Positions 1-14,183 of a stretch of 64,000 bases of DNA are shown in pieces. Position 1 is the first letter of the stretch. Each line of letters begins with the position of its first letter. The stretch comes from Rostratula benghalensis (lineage: Eukaryota > Chordata > Aves > Charadriiformes > Rostratulidae), in NCBI GenBank assembly GCA_013399305.1, contig VXAI01000117.1:1152356-1216355 (forward strand), read 5' to 3'. A program made the translations under genes and the position numbers. The notes under the pieces are model-generated. The model did not search any database, was not told where the DNA came from, and saw only the letters and a list, made by a program, of their open reading frames with translations.

Positions 1-3000
1 TCAGAAATCTCTCAAGCTTATTTGGACTAAACCTTAAGCTACTCTCAGTTTCTCCCATTAGTATTCTCTAGGTGCCTGAGATCTTTTTGGTAACGTATTT
101 TAGAGTTTCTGTTTCTGTTTGCTGATAATAAAACAAGGATTTTTTTTTTTGTCATTTTCAATCACATGATAACAGAAATGCCTAGCTTGGTAGCCATACC
201 TGTTTATGATTCATGAGAAATGTATGTTCAAGGTAGAGTTGTAGCATTTTTCAGAGAGTAACAGAAAGTTGTGTTAGAAGGACTTCAAGACATCCCATTT
301 TGCTCTTTGAGCAGATGCTGAAGGTCATTTCATTTTCATTGTGGCACAGGAACGCAAAATAGGGATGCAAGACAGGTTTTTGATGTGTGTCATGGAGGCA
401 TGGTGGCTGATTTTTTAGTTGGTTTTTTAAGCAAGCAGGCTTACTGTGTCCATGCGGTGACAATCACATTGGGTTTTTTTGAGTTGCTGAATTTTCTAAG
501 CCCACATCTGTAGATAACTTAAAGTAAAAGCTACTCAGGTTGGTTATTGCATTAAAGGAAGAAACAAAGCTATATTAGACTTCTGTGTGAATATTTGCAT
601 ATATACTGCACATACACAAAAATAGCAGAAGGGTTTCAGCACTGCCAGGGAACCTTTACATTTCCCTCACCATACTCTACAACACATACACTGGCTTTCT
701 GGAGGGTTGTTCCATCACTTAAATCACAGCACTGAGCTACCACAACAGCTTTCCATAGGGCAATGTGGAGTACCCACATCAGGATCCTAGACATGAGGTT
801 GGTAGTTACTCTGATCAGCCCCTCTCACCTACATGGCCATGGGGGGAAGTGGGCTGACTAGTGAGTGGCACTGCAGCCACGGGTGTCTTGCAGGGCACTG
901 GGTATCTTCCATAGTTGGAGCTGCCCAGTCTCCATGTCTCTCTGGTCTCCTCAGACCAAGACTTTCCCCTCTCCCAGTCTTGCTCCTGAAACTCCTCAAT
1001 GATTATCACTAAGTGTCCAGTTTTTTTCCCTCTGCCCCATGACAAAAAATGCAGTCAGAATAACAGGCTGGTCTGTGTCATGGCTTAGGCGCTTGGGATG
1101 AGAAATTACTACTGTCTAATCAAATCACATACATTCCTCAGTGGATTTTATACTTTAGTTTTTAGTGGATCTTCCAATATATGCAAGGAAAGAAAGACTT
1201 TGGCAGACAGTGGACTGCATTCCTATAGCAGCATATTTCACTGCAACCATTACAAGCATTTCAGTGGGGAAGTAAGAAATCCCTAAATCCTGGACAGACA
1301 GAAGGGTGAACAGACTGTGTGCATGTGAACAAGGGGAGGGCTGGGACTGTGCATGCTTGGTATGCACATGCATGCAGAATTAGAGATTACACACCCTAAA
1401 TCCCCATGTCTCTTTCCTGAGACCTCTTCTCTTGGCACCTTGCTCCCCACCTGTCCCAGTACTGGGATTGCTCTCTGGGAGAAAACGATGGAGAGGGTCC
1501 AGCTGGCAGGGGTATGCTCTTGTGCAGCTCCAAGGTGAGCTTCCACAGCTGCTTTTCACAAGTCTTGAAGCTAGGATGCATGTTCCTAGCCTACAGACAG
1601 CGCTGATACTGAAGGTTTGCCTACATGCCTTGATCCATGCAGTGCCTTTTGGTGCATCAGCTCTGGTGACATTTGGTAGTGCCTCTTAAATTTTCTTTTC
1701 AGCAGTTATGTGACTGAAAATTGGAACTCTAGCAAAAGCACATTCCTAAACCTTTTGATCCCAAGAAATGGCTCAAAATCGTGAGCTATGTAAGCCTACA
1801 AAATCTAATGGACATTAAAAAAAATGAAGATATTATTTATTTAAGAAATTAATGATTTTTAAGTCATTCTTGCTATTTCCCCAGGTCCTTTATTCTTCGT
1901 TTCTGAATGTTTGTATGTAGCAAAGCTAAGAGAATTGCTGTGGCTGTTCTTGAGCTGCTTTCTGGCTTTCAGTTGGAAAAAACCCCACCACCCTAAACAT
2001 ACAATGAATAAAAATTATGCTTTTTTTTTTGATGAGGGGCTAAATTTTCCTCTCATCACACACAGGCCTATCAGACTCTATCTTTTGAAAAGACCACTTT
2101 GTGCTGCACATGAAAATACCTCTTTAGGATGGGAAGTACAATGGAGTTGGAATTCATGATTTGTATTACAATTATCTTCTGTGAATGCCAAATACAACTT
2201 TTTCCTGACAATGCTGCCAATGGAGTCATAATCTATACCACAAGACTTTTCCAGAAGCATGTACATAGGAGTTCACTGAATAATCATTCCCTGAAAATAA
2301 ACCAGGCAGAGGGAACAAGTGAATGAGCTGTGCAAGAAGAATGCATGTCAGTCGGACAGACGGACCCATCTCATCACAGCAGGAAATGGTGGGAAGGAGA
2401 CGGGTGGACAAACAACAGGAATAAAAATTTAGATTAACCTTTCGGCTTCATCACTCCCTCTTCATCCTTTTCACCCCCCTCCACTATCAATTAGCCAATG
2501 CCAGGAAGTATGTCTCTGAATATATTAAAATTCCTTTGGGAATTATATGAAGGAAACATCCTGAAGGTGGAAGACTCTCCCTACGAAGTGCTGCTTGCTC
2601 TTGCTTGCCAGGATTGTATTTTCCTCTCTCCTTCCTGGGGCCTCGTTGGTCAAGGCAGGGCACAGGACTGGAAAAGCCCACCAGAGCCGTAGGTTCTAAC
2701 CCCTTGCTATTGCAAGTAACATGTCAAGAAACCTTTTCTTAAATGAGTGCATTTATTAAAAGCAGCCATTTCTTCTTTAGTCTCTGTTCTGACAGGATAA
2801 ACAAACTCAACTCTTTCAGCCTCCTCTCATAAATCAGGTCTCCATGGTCATCCTAGTGACCCCACCCTGCACATCTCTTGCTTTGTGGGCATCTCCTTCC
2901 CAGACAGCTGGCAAATGTCCCACCCATCTGGCGACTGCACACGGTCTTTCTGATAGGTCTGTGGTTGTCTGGGTCTCAGCCCTGGCTCTCCTGCCCTCTC

Positions 3001-6000
3001 CTGCTTGTACATGGGTGTGCTGAGGATTCACAGCCAAGTGGCATCCTCCTTGTGCCTGGGGCATAACTAATGCCCAAGGAGATCTACACCTGGGGTATGT
3101 TATGATCCATAATATATGGGAAACCTCACAAGAAAGCCTTAGAGCGTGGAAGGTTTAGTTTTCCCTGGGTCAGGGCAGAGAGGGCGGGGAAGGAAGTGCT
3201 GAATTACTACTGGTTGCCTCTAGTGATGGAAAACTTTTGACAGAGCATAAGGGCTATGGTATAATATACTCTGCTTTCTCATGCCTCCTGTGCTTGGGTC
3301 AGTGAAGGACTGAGAAGATAAAAGCAAAATTAATTTTGTGAGAGAGAAAAGCAATGTGGTCAACTCCTGTGACACTTTAAGATTCTTCTTTAAGCTCAAC
3401 TTAAGACTTACAGCCACATAATCAAACTTACACTTTTCATTTCTAAATAATTTTCTCACATTTGTATTTCCAGAAAAAGAAGTGGAGGTGCATACACTGC
3501 AGTCTCAAAGCTGGAACTCACAAGGCAAGTAAAAGTGACAACATGGATCAAAACCGAAGAACCTTATTTTTAGCATAAAATAGTGATAATATTTTTAGAC
3601 ACAGCTGCTCCTTAAAGCTTAGGGTTTACCCACACTGGGTAAAATTTAAATCATCATGGTTTTAATGGGAACAGGTCAAACAGACTTTCAATTTTTGATC
3701 AGTGTTTCATTTAGTCCTGTGAAATTACTATCATATCCAAATAATCAAAACATAAACCAAACTGCCTCCAAAGAAAAAGGAGCCCTGATTCAGGACAGCA
3801 CTCAGACTTGGTTTCCACTGCCCCAGCTCTCACTCAGACCCACACCTCTCCCTGTGTAGCCAGCAGGGCAAAGGCAACAGCGTTGCATGCCTGGGTTTCA
3901 GTCAAGGGTGGGCAATAATAATAAATCCTGCAGCCCCTATAGCATATTAATAAGTTTTGGGTTGTTTGGAGAAGAAACAAAGGTGGAAACAAAGTCAGGC
4001 CTCACATTCATTTCAATGAATGACAGAATACAGCGGAGGCCGAGAGGGTGTACCCACCACATTGTCCCTGACAACTCTCTTCCTGTTCACTGGCACCAGG
4101 AGGTGCCTGCAGCATCTTGTCTCTTGCTAGTGGTAATGGACCCAGCTGAAAAACAAGGGCCTAGGGGTGGTATCTAAATCATGCAATTTCTGTGCTAAAG
4201 AATCAGAAAACCTTCTTTGAGAGTCCATAAGACCAATCTTCATACAAGCTGAGACTTCCAGAATCAGCTGCCTAAGAGGCAGAATGTCATTTAGCATCTC
4301 TTCCCTGTGCATTGTCCAGTGTCTAATACAAACTGAATTCACTTCTTGTAGAAACTTAGTATCTCAAAAGTTCTGCCTGTTTCTCCAATTCAGCTGAAAT
4401 CAGCCAATGTCTTCCACAGTTTTGGGTGTGGGGGATAGAAGGAGCGAGACAGCATGATCACATACGTCTTGCATTCCTCGGATGTCAGCCGAGGGGGAGA
4501 GGCAGGTCAGAGAGCTGGTATAACCAGATGTGTATAACCATATGAGATAACTGACTTCCCGCTGCTGAGAGAGGGAGAGACAGCGCTGTGTGCCATTCAC
4601 AGGACAGTTACAGTAGAGAAGACTGATAGGCCGGTCTGAGAAAGGTGTGGACCAGGCTGGCAAACACAGTTATGCCCTGCTTTTGGGTTTGGGGTTTTTT
4701 TCTTCTTTCCCCCCCGCCCCCTCCCATCCAAGGATACTGTAGAAAATCATTTGTTTTTCAGATTGAGAGGATCTGCATTCAGCCTCAGAGGACTGGCTCC
4801 ACAACAATTCAGGCTCCTGGATTATGCTTGAGGAAGAGAATGAAGGCTCCAGATAATCAGGGTAGGAGCAATGAATGAAAATCAAGTATCAAGAAATAAT
4901 GAGTAAGGGTGGATGGGCAAAAAAAAGAAGGAAACAAAAAGCCAGAGTTTGAAGAAAGAAGTCCCTTTCTCTTGGCCTCAGCGATATGCACAGGGGCCTG
5001 CGGTCAGATTTGAGGACTGCCCATGACAATGCAGCTTCTGTGTTTCCATTGACAGACAGTGATCCAGCTTGGGAAAGTGGTCAACCTTTCTGCTTTCAAG
5101 GTCTGGGGGAGTCAAGAGCAGTTCCCTGCCCACTGTGTGAGGGAGGGGGTGACGGGAAGCCGCCAGGACCCTTGTTCATTGTACTTCAACTCTCCTTCCC
5201 ACTGTGCGCTTCATACCCTTGGGCAACACTGCAGTCACTCTGCTGAGCATTTAAAGACTGCAAGGGGCCTGGCAATGGTCCTCTCTAGCAGAGTCACACC
5301 AGCCTTACTGTCTTTGCTTGGAGTAATTTGGTACCTTGTCTCAGACATGGACATTCACCTTCTATGAAGGATTTCATGAGAGAGATCGGGGAAGTCTCCT
5401 TGAAAGAGTCCTTGGGGAAATGTGATAAGCATTTAGTATAGTGAGAATTACAAGGGTTATCACTCAGTGCAACCCATCAAGGATCAAGAGTCCACTTCTG
5501 CCCTTCTTCACTCACCATCCATCTTAAGATAGTTCCTTTATAAGGACCTCAGGTGCAATAATATTTGAAGAGAAAGACTATGAGAAGACAGGCAGAGCCT
5601 GGAGGCTTAGGAAAGAATTAACTGTTCATTTTGAAGAATATCAGGTCTAGCTTTGAAGCTGACCCTGCTCTAAGTGGTGGAGCAGATTGAATCAGAGATT
5701 TGAAGGGTAAATCTGAATTATTATTCGATTCAATGGTTTTATGTGACAAGTGTGATTTTATTTTATTTTTTTCAGGATATTTACTGAGGCAGCCAGCAAA
5801 ATAAAGACTTTCTTATCAAAGTGCAAGTGAGGATTGCTTTGCTAATATCATCCAGTACTGACAAGTGACATACCAATAAAAAGAGGAAAATTACGTGCTT
5901 GTGGCAAAAAAAAAAATGAGTTACTAACTTCTCTGTTCCAGACACAACCTTTGATCAGAACACAGGTGCTCATGTATAGTACTAAGTAACAGCACCCCTT

Positions 6001-6986
6001 TGAAAAGAGAAGGAACACCTTATCAAGGGCAATGGGTCTTGAGAAAGTCTTCAAAACCACTGCATTAATAACATGTGTATGCATGCTCACACACACGAGA
6101 CAGAACAAACAACTTTGTAAAGACAAAAAATACCAGGTTATTCAAACAACATTCACCAGCTTGCTTTATCCATCCAAGCAGTTTTAAAGCCCTAATGAGT
6201 ATAAACCAAACATATGAATCCTTCAGGATCACTGGCTCATCTCTACATATCAATCTTCTTATGACTGCTTTCAAGTTAGGTGCCTGCAGATGATTATTGA
6301 TAATAATTTCTACTTTGACAACAGCATCCAAAGTCTCAGTCAATTTTGGGACTTCATTTTGACAGATACTGCACTAACACAGAGAGGAGGGGACAGGTTG
6401 CAACATGAAGAGTTTTGAACTGAAATGGATTGCTGGTGCCCAGGCTAACAGAGAAACAGAGAATTTGTCAAATGCCCTGAAGAGTGCATTAGAAGACCAG
6501 TCATGAACCTTCTAACTGCTCCTGTGGACTTGCAACAGGTAAAAAGATTTTGCCATACTTAGTTATTTTGCATACACCCATATATACTTCCATAAACACA
6601 AAGGTTTTGGGCTTAAATCAGGGTAAGTCAGAAGGCTTGAACAGCTCACATGTGGAACATAACATCACCAATGTGTCTGTGGTGCACTGGCTTTGCACCT
6701 TTTCAAACACAGATATGGAGCTATGAGGAATAAATTATAATCGTATCACCAGAACAGAACATTTCATTTTAAGGTGAAATAGCAACTGATTCTGCAAAGG
6801 TAGGACAAAGGAGAACAAAGGTGTGGACCAATAAGGTATTTTCATTTATAGCTTCCACAATTCTATAAAATGGACATGTCTTAAAAATCCTCATTAGTCC
6901 CTTTCTTCAAGAGAAGAAATATCCACAGCTTATCTGTCACTTAGACCTCAGCTCTGTTCACACAGCCAAATTCAATTGTCACTGAC
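1..6986 (-). other. SYN3: SYN3 intron 2 (truncated by window edge)
   Basis: Intronic sequence downstream of coding exon 2; the donor GTCAGT sits at 6986-6981. I found no synapsin exon 3 on the minus strand and no other coding exon on either strand. Open frames here (up to about 100 codons) have no recognisable family features. An old CR1 fragment lies near 2.8 kb. A C-rich run occurs at about 4709-4727. The rest is unremarkable AT-rich sequence. Confidence 0.8.
2755..2875 (-). mobile_element. Old CR1 LINE fragment
   Basis: The plus strand reads like the complement of the CR1 3' region. It has a CAAACTCAACTCTTTCAGCC core, then CCTCTCATAAATCAGG, then CATCCTAGTGACC. This corresponds to the avian CR1 stretch that normally reads roughly CAACTCTCTCAGCC...CTCCTCATAG...ATCATCCTCGTAG. 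Both ends are degraded and no CR1 terminus is present, so this is a diverged internal fragment. The assignment rests on my memory of the consensus. Confidence 0.5.
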
Positions 6987-7044
6987 CTGTTCCACTCGGA
7001 TATCAAATTCTCCATTCACCTTCTTCCCCTGGAAATATTTTCCC
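6987..7044 (-). CDS. SYN3: Synapsin III, second coding exon (start of domain C)
   Basis: This 58-nt internal exon supplies the last base of the split tryptophan codon, then GKYFQGKKVNGEFDIRVEQ. Synapsins carry this sequence right after the HTDW motif. KYFxGKKVNGE matches SYN3, whereas SYN1 has KYFKGKKIHGE and SYN2 has KCFRGKKVLGD (family sequences recalled, not searched). The acceptor is TTCTTCTGCAG|GGGA and the donor is GAACAG|GTCAGT. With the upstream exon the coding length is 375 nt, so the next exon starts in phase 0. It should open with A-E-F-S, which I do not find in the 6,986 bases left on the 3' side. The first residue after the tryptophan is Gly, where I recall Ser in mammalian SYN3 and Ala in SYN1 and SYN2. 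The remaining domain C (ATP-binding fold, dimer interface) and the C-terminal domains J and E are outside the window. Confidence 0.95.
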
Positions 7045-10000
7045 CTGCAGAAGAAATGAGAGAAAAACATGGTTAAAGTAGGTTTTTGGTATTTATAACA
7101 TACTGGTTTGCCTCTGTGTTTTGCTTTTTGCTGAAGAATTTCTATCCGGGTCACAGCATGTTTTCTTAATTCCTATTTTCTTTCAGCTGTCTGTTCTCCA
7201 GGAGAAACCTGCCAAGACAGATCAAAACCACATTGGAAAGTTTCTTCAATGCTTGTGTCTTTTTAATTTTATTTTCAAACTGAAAACAAAATTCTCTCCT
7301 AATCTTTTCCAGAGCAGCAACTCTAATCAACAATTCCTTGGTATATCTCATTTAATATTTAATCTTTATTCTGTAGAAAGGGAGCAACATATGGCGTGGC
7401 ATTGGAATCTTCTGATGTTGAGGGAGGATCTTAATCATCATGGCTGAAGTACTTACAAAGCCTCTTCCTCTCTCATCCCAGAGCTGTTTTTTGATTCTGT
7501 TTGTCTTCTGTTACCGATTTAGAGAAACATTATCTGTTCTTACACTCTCACTAGTGAAGAATCTCTTCTCCTGAACTGAGAAGCTGTGTTTCTGGAGTTG
7601 AACAGTGTAATGAGAAGGACATATACCTTCCACCACCCCTGCTCATAGCTGTCTATGCTATGCAAACAAGAAAGCACTTTCAGAAGAATCAGATCTTCAT
7701 GACAGAGGAAGGATAACAGTAGTGTTGGAGAAGAAAACACAGGAAAAGAGCACGCAGTTTCAGCTTTGTTATTCATATTTGTATATAATGTCCATCATAT
7801 TTATTAGTCAGCAGGGAATTTGCCAATATAGTTTCCCCTGTGAATATTTCTACCCAAGTTTTCACTTTGCCAAACAAGATCGACAGAAGAAAACATGAGT
7901 TTATTCTCAGACTTCCCCCTGTCAAACTTCAGGAAAAACATGCAGGTTCCAAAAACCTCTTCTATTTGGAAAGCACTGAAAACACAGTTAAGCCCTGCAA
8001 GAACTGTTTCCAGAGTCAAAGTAACTCTCTGCGTTCTGTTTCCAACTGGCAAAGAGAAGACAGAATAAAGAAGTAAAGGAAAATGAGGGGAAGCCGGCTT
8101 TGCTCTCTATTTTATAGTATTAGCAAAAAAATAAGCTGGCTCACATTTTTACTATGTGTCTATTTGTTCCAATTAAAAAAAAAAGGAGAGACAGTAGGAA
8201 TGCAATTTTCCCCATGGCTGAAACACACTGGTTTTCAGCTGAATGCTCCCCTCCCCCAGAACTGAGAAATGTAAATAAAAAAAGTTGTTCCATCATTCTG
8301 CCTCAAAAACAAGTAAAAAGTTTTAATTTTATTAGAAAAAGACATTAAAAAATGTCAAAAGTTTTCCATGCTGTTCTAATGAGGGTATCTAAAAGCTGCA
8401 TCACACTTCTCTTCCTAGGCAGCCCATCTATCAGCAAAGTGCTAATAGGTGCTATAGATGTTTGAGGGACAGTGCATCAGCCAGGTGTGACTAAGATCAA
8501 GTGGCTCAAATAACCCCTGTTCAGTTGAAAAGCAGATATCTGGCCATTTTTTCCTCCCTTATTTATTACGGCTGCATGAAAAAAAGCAACTCAAGAAACA
8601 AGCTAACATCATGCCTCTAACAATAAACAGGAACCTTAAATGCACTTAATAATTCCATTGCATTTCTGGAAGCATGGCTGTAGAGGACCTGGCAACATTC
8701 CTCACTCCTAAACTCCAGCAACTTCTCAAAAACTGGAATAAGCTTTAAGTGGGCCCACAGGAACTGGTCTGAAATTTGAGGCGCACTATTCACTGGTACA
8801 AGCTTGTTTTTATTCCCAACACACCCATAATGCATACTCCTTACCCATATTTACGAAATGCTTCCTCCCTCTATGGCCTCTCCTCTTTGACAACCAGCTG
8901 TTTGTGAAGTCCTTGGTGCTGCTTTCCTTCAGCTTGTAATGAAGTGTGATTAACCACAGTCTTCAGCCCAAGTACAGACGGAGCAAAGAGGCTGCCACTG
9001 CCTAGTCCAGGAAATTAGCCTTTACAGGGTTAAAAAATCCTCTCTTCCATCTCTAGAGTACATGCTCTGCTCATGGATAGTCACACAGAGGGCACATCCA
9101 GCATTAGAGATTGTTAGAGTAGGGCAAAGGACCTCAACTTGGGCACCATGTGACCTCTCCTTCCTATCCCTTTTTCCACACAAGTTGTCTCATCCCATGT
9201 CTCAGGTAACTTTCTTTTAACAGCACAATATATCACTTTCGTTCATAGACAGGCCTTCCGGGAGGGTTAACCTGCTCTGAGTGTCTCTGACTAAGGGTGC
9301 TAAGCAATTTGCAGCCAAATATTTTGGTCTGCCTATCATTTTGACACAGTCCAGGGTAAGAATGAAACACTTTTTACGGAAACATCTCTGAAATGGTTGG
9401 AGTGATGTTTTTAATTCACACCTGGGGTTTTGGAGCCCCTGGGCAGCAGAAACTATCATGCTGAAATGAAAAATGGCTTTAGCCTCACCATGGAACCCCT
9501 GAGATTGCTGATGCTGTGGAAACATCATGATGCCTCTGTTGCAAGAGGGAAAGTCTTTTGGTCAGTACTGCACAATGTATGAAATGCTTTCTGATCTGTA
9601 CAGTGGACATGAGATGAAGGAAAGAACCATGCTGCTTTAGTGGGGATGCAGGTTGTTTCTGGCAGATGAGACTGCAAGACATTTGTGAATACTCTTTGCC
9701 CCAAAGCCACCTGAGTGAGGCTCTTCCAGACCTCTGCCTAGGAAGTGACATGCTGCAGGGTTATCTAGGCAGCTTGTAGTGCAGCAGGGGACCAGCACCC
9801 AGAAGACTAACCAACAGCCTTCCTTAGGAGCCTCAGAAATGTTCCCATTTGCCTCCAGAAAAGCCATCTGACAGTGATCAGAGGAGCAGCTCATTGGCCT
9901 GGAAGAAGGTCTGTCTGGCATCCCCCACCTTGGGACACCGGGCAAGACACTGGCCATGCAAACCCACCCCCTCTCTGGGGCAGCCTGCAGCACTGACCAC

Positions 10001-12095
10001 CACTTGTCTGGCCATCCCTTTATTTTAAAGCATGTCAGATGTTCAACCCGCCAGAACACAGCATTATAATTTGTCTAGGAAGCATGTAGATAGGGTGGTG
10101 CGGTTGCTGTGATCTCAGTAAATCATCATGTAAACATGTTTTGAGCAGGGCCGTGCTCAAGAGCAGTTTCTGGGTGGGATTTACAGTGGTAGCCAACACA
10201 TTTAAATGTGGCTGGGAGGGAGGAAGCACCATAAGAAACAGCCAAAGGTCTGCCCTGGCTTCCAAGGAGAAAGCTTGCCTTGAACCCCATTCTTTTCATG
10301 ATGAAGCAGCCATATACTCTGGGAAAAGAAATAGTTTCTGGGTGCAAGGGCATCAGACAAACATAACTTCTGCTTTCTGCCTCAGCCCTGACATGATTAC
10401 AGGGCCACAAGAAACCTGATGCTTCTTCTTATGAAGTAATTTGGAAAGAATAAAAGCTTATTTTCCAGAACTGCCATGAAACAGTCCCAATCTGCCTCAG
10501 TGACCACGGTTGGAGAAAGCTTATACACAATTTTCTGTCAGATACGAAGTGTATTTGTGATCAATTCACCGCCAATAACCTACGTAAGAGGTTCACAGAA
10601 AAGTTCATGCATAACGTTAGGTGTTTGCAAAGCATCTGTCTGTGCAAGGGATGCCAGCACTGATCCAAGACTGCAAACACACCTTTAAGACACTCGAGTT
10701 TATCCCTCTGGTGTCACCAACAGTGCTCTTGGGGTGCCAAGACCCCTGTCAAAGCCTGGTGGATCACCAGGCCCACAGGAGGTAGACCTGAGCCAGTGGG
10801 TTACAGGTACAGGAGCTGGGGCCAGCCTGCACTGCTGTGTTGCTCCTGCATCATGGGGAAACATGCTACAAAAGAAGCAACTTCCACACATCAGGTGGGG
10901 GCTTCCAGGATCAAGAGCAAAGGGCCAAAACTCCCATAACTACTTCTGTCAGGAGGGCGCAGATCAGCTCGCCATTTTTCTCTGTACTATAAATAACTGG
11001 TTACATCTGCCGTGTTCTCTTTCTGCTTTCAAACAAAGGTAGGTGCAATGAGTGATCAACCCATCAGCCAATACACATGCTCAGCATGGGAATTCAGGAA
11101 AAGCTATTTGTGCAGAGCTTGTGCTGTCTCTCCTGGAGCTATTTCTTCTCTCTTCCCTCTCGGTGCAAAGAAGCATATCCAAGCTGCTTCAGAGGACCAC
11201 CTCAGTGTTTTCTTCTGGATCTGTGGGAAATAAAGACATCAGGGATGCAGCAGGGGGCTGCACAACTTTTTCAAGACTGAACAATGCTCTGCACAGGTGA
11301 GGAATAGGAAAAAATGCCCAGGTATCAAGCATCAGCTAATGAAAGTGCCCAAGGAGCTCATTCCTGGTACAGTGCCACCAAACAATAGCCCATGTAAGAA
11401 AAGGAGCAGAACACGGTGCTCAGCATTGAGCAGGCAGTATCCAGGAGGGACAAGAGATTTGAAAGGATTGTGATGGGCTGGAGAAGTGCAGAGACTCAAA
11501 GCTTACAAGCTGTTCCTGCAGGTCCACTAGCTAGAAGAAGCGGAGACTATGACACATGATGTGGCTTTGAAGACAGGCTGGCATTTTGCATTAGCTTCAT
11601 GGGACTTCTCCAGGTTACCCTGTAAAATGGTTCCTGTATGAAGCAATTTTCTAGGATAGGAAGAGATCAAAGAAATATAGCTCAAGTCTTCTGTGAGAGA
11701 CCTCAGTGTAGCTGAGGTAGCAAATGCCATTGCAATTGCTGGTAGTACATCTTGGAGTCCTTCAGACAAACAGTAAGGTTGAGCCCGAATCCCCTTGATG
11801 CGAATGAACCCAGGTACTTTTTGGTGCATCACTGTTCAACAGAGGCCTTGAGCTACAAACTCAGGAGCCAGCTTGTACCTTTTCCCTAGAAATGGGCTCA
11901 ATATCACTAAGAGTATGCCAAAGAGGAGCACTGGGACATTGTAACAGCAAATTGTTCCGAATACTCTGACTGAGCTTGCGCCTCTGGAGCACGACACAAC
12001 AAGCAAAAAAAGCCAAGCCACACTTTGGGTGAAGACCACTTCTTATCCAGAGTGGGAAGCAGCCTTTCCCACCCTGTACAGGGGCCAAAACAAAA

Positions 12096-12397
12096 CATAG
12101 AATCATAGAATAGTTTGGGTTGGAAAGGAACTTAAGAGGTCATTGAGTTCCAACTTCCCTGCCGTAGGAAGGGATGCCTCCTTCTAGATCAGGCTGCTCA
12201 AAACTCCATCTAGTCTTCCAGGGATCCATCCACAGCTTCCCTGGATAACTTGTTCCACTGTCTCACCACCCTCATGGTAAAGAATTTCTTCCTAATATCT
12301 GATCTTTCTAAAATTTTCCTTCTTTCTGTTTAAAACTACTACTTCACATCCTATTGCTACACTCCCTGATAAAGATCCCTCCCCATCTCTCCTATAC
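12096..12397 (-). mobile_element. CR1 LINE, 5'-truncated copy
   Basis: The plus strand begins with CATAGAATCATAGAATAG, the complement of the CR1 terminal ATTCTATG repeats. It continues through the standard CR1 3' region: GGTTGGAAAGGAACTTAAG, TAGATCAGGCTGCTCAAA, CACAGCTTCCCTGGATAAC, TCTCACCACCCTCATGGTAA, AGAATTTCTTCCTAATATCT and CACTCCCTGATAAAGATCCC. The element therefore runs on the minus strand with its 3' end at 12096. It is about 300 bp, non-autonomous and typical of bird genomes. Confidence 0.92.
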
Positions 12398-13626
12398 GCG
12401 CCATGCTGAGGAGAGGTAAAACATGCAGGACTTGGGGAGACATGGGCAAGGGAGTGGATGGAAGAAAGGGGGACAAATGGTGAAGAAGACACATGGGTAA
12501 ACAAACCACAAGGGATCCACAGATAAATTCTGGAATTACTTGAATTATATCCTTCAATCACATTACACATACTTCTCTCAATCCCCTTGCGAAATAAATA
12601 AAGCATATAATTACTTTTTAGATCAGCCTGGAAAAGGTGAGGCTGAAACCTCCTGGATTGGGTGTGGGGGAACCTTGAGGAGGGAGGGAAAGGGGTTAGG
12701 CAGTGTACGAAATCCCCATGTCAAAGGGCCTGGGGGCCCAAGTGATGCACAAGGCACCCACTGTATGTCTGCATTGTCTCCTTCATAAAAGGGGCTGGGA
12801 CTGGGAAAAAGGAGGCAGTTTCCAGGATACTGGCCAGCAGCCGCTGGAATGCCTCTGCCCCCCCAGCCCCTACACACTATAAAGGCAGTAGGGAGGGGAG
12901 GGGTGAGGAGAAATGCATTTGTGCCCTTCTTTTTTCAGGGGCAAGAGCAAGGAAGGTTTTTCCTTCCAGGGGCCAGCCCTCAAACTCTTCACCACTTCTC
13001 TCCAGTTTAATAAGTCCAAGCTGCAAATAGTAAGGACTTTTGTGACTGTCAAGCCCTAACTGTCCAGGGCATAGGGAAGAGAAAAATCACTCCACAGGTT
13101 TCAAAGGTCTGCAACCTACTGGAACTGTTGTCCACATCTGCTTTGGCCCAGTGACCTTTATGCACTGTTCAGCTCTGGGATAGACCGGTTGGTAGTTAAT
13201 ATTTATTCTGTAAGAGTACCCTGGACCATGGATTGGACATGCCAGGATGCTAAAGGTGCTGGAGAAGCATGATGGATGTGTGTTTCAATAGCTCAGAAAA
13301 CAAGGTCTGAAGTACAGGTTAAATGGATGAGAGGCAAGTGCAGAATGAAGGAAAGGGTACCTGCACTCTACAGACAGACAGAGAGGGATCATGAGGTACA
13401 TCTCAGTTTTGGGATGGGTCAAAAGGTAGCCCTGAATACAATGATAATCAGGAGCTCCACAGAAATTTGGGAAAAAAAATGGGCTGTAATGTTGCTGTGC
13501 TCAGTCCCATGCCTCCCTGGAGCGAGATCATCTTGCTCTTGGTGCTGTCACCACTTGACTTGCTGGATCCACTGAATTAAGGGCCAGCTCAGCTGCACTG
13601 CAGGTAAGTCCTCGGTGTCCAAGGTT

Positions 13627-13678
13627 GGGCCATGGGAACAGACTGCCTTTGTGGGCCATGGGAACAGAACGCCTTTGT
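13627..13678. repeat. 26-bp tandem duplication
   Basis: Two adjacent 26-bp units each begin GGGCCATGGGAACAGA and end GCCTTTGT or CGCCTTTGT. They occupy 13627-13652 and 13653-13678 and differ at two positions. This is a small local duplication within SYN3 intron 1; no function is evident. Confidence 0.85.
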
Positions 13679-14183
13679 TGCCTTCTGGGAAGAACAACAA
13701 GACCCAGCCAGCTCTGGTTACTGGAAAACAACACCCAAGACATTATTAGTTATGGGATCACACCAAGGAAAGAAATGCTTCTGTTGGAGAGGTTTGTATC
13801 AGGCTGTGATGGTGGTATGGGGTTTTCTTTTTGATAAAGGAAGTCTTCATGGTAAGGTCCTTGATGAGGTCTGAGGTCCCACCTTACAGGGCTGGAAGGA
13901 TTTTCTTGGCTTGAATGCACACAGAAAGGCAAGCTTTAGGGCAGGAAGGGAGAAGAATTTTTTAAATCTTCTTTTGTGAGTCCTCCCTTTCTCTCAGGGA
14001 ACCAAAACCCTGTTTTCGGGGGAGACCTGGGTTGGCAAGCCACCAGCACTTTAATGATTACAGACACAACCATTCAAGCTGCTTTTTCTATTCAAGGAAC
14101 TGTAGAGGCCCACAAAATACCAGCCTCCCAGCATCTTCCCGTGCCACCTCCTTCTCCTAAAATGGGTGTAATCAAAGATATCG

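Noticed and set aside
634..655. RE1/NRSF-like word (TTCAGCACTGCCAGGG)
   Set aside because: Only the left half of the consensus fits; the right half (GGACAGCGCC) is missing. REST control of synapsins is known but not supported by this site.
9637..10059. 140-codon open frame on the minus strand
   Set aside because: Intronic, with no similarity to synapsin exon sequence or to any family I know.
13504..13602. Plus-strand exon suggested by a perfect CTGCAG|GTAAGT donor
   Set aside because: The only nearby acceptor (GTGCTCAG) has a weak pyrimidine tract, and the segment is antisense inside SYN3 intron 1 without other support.
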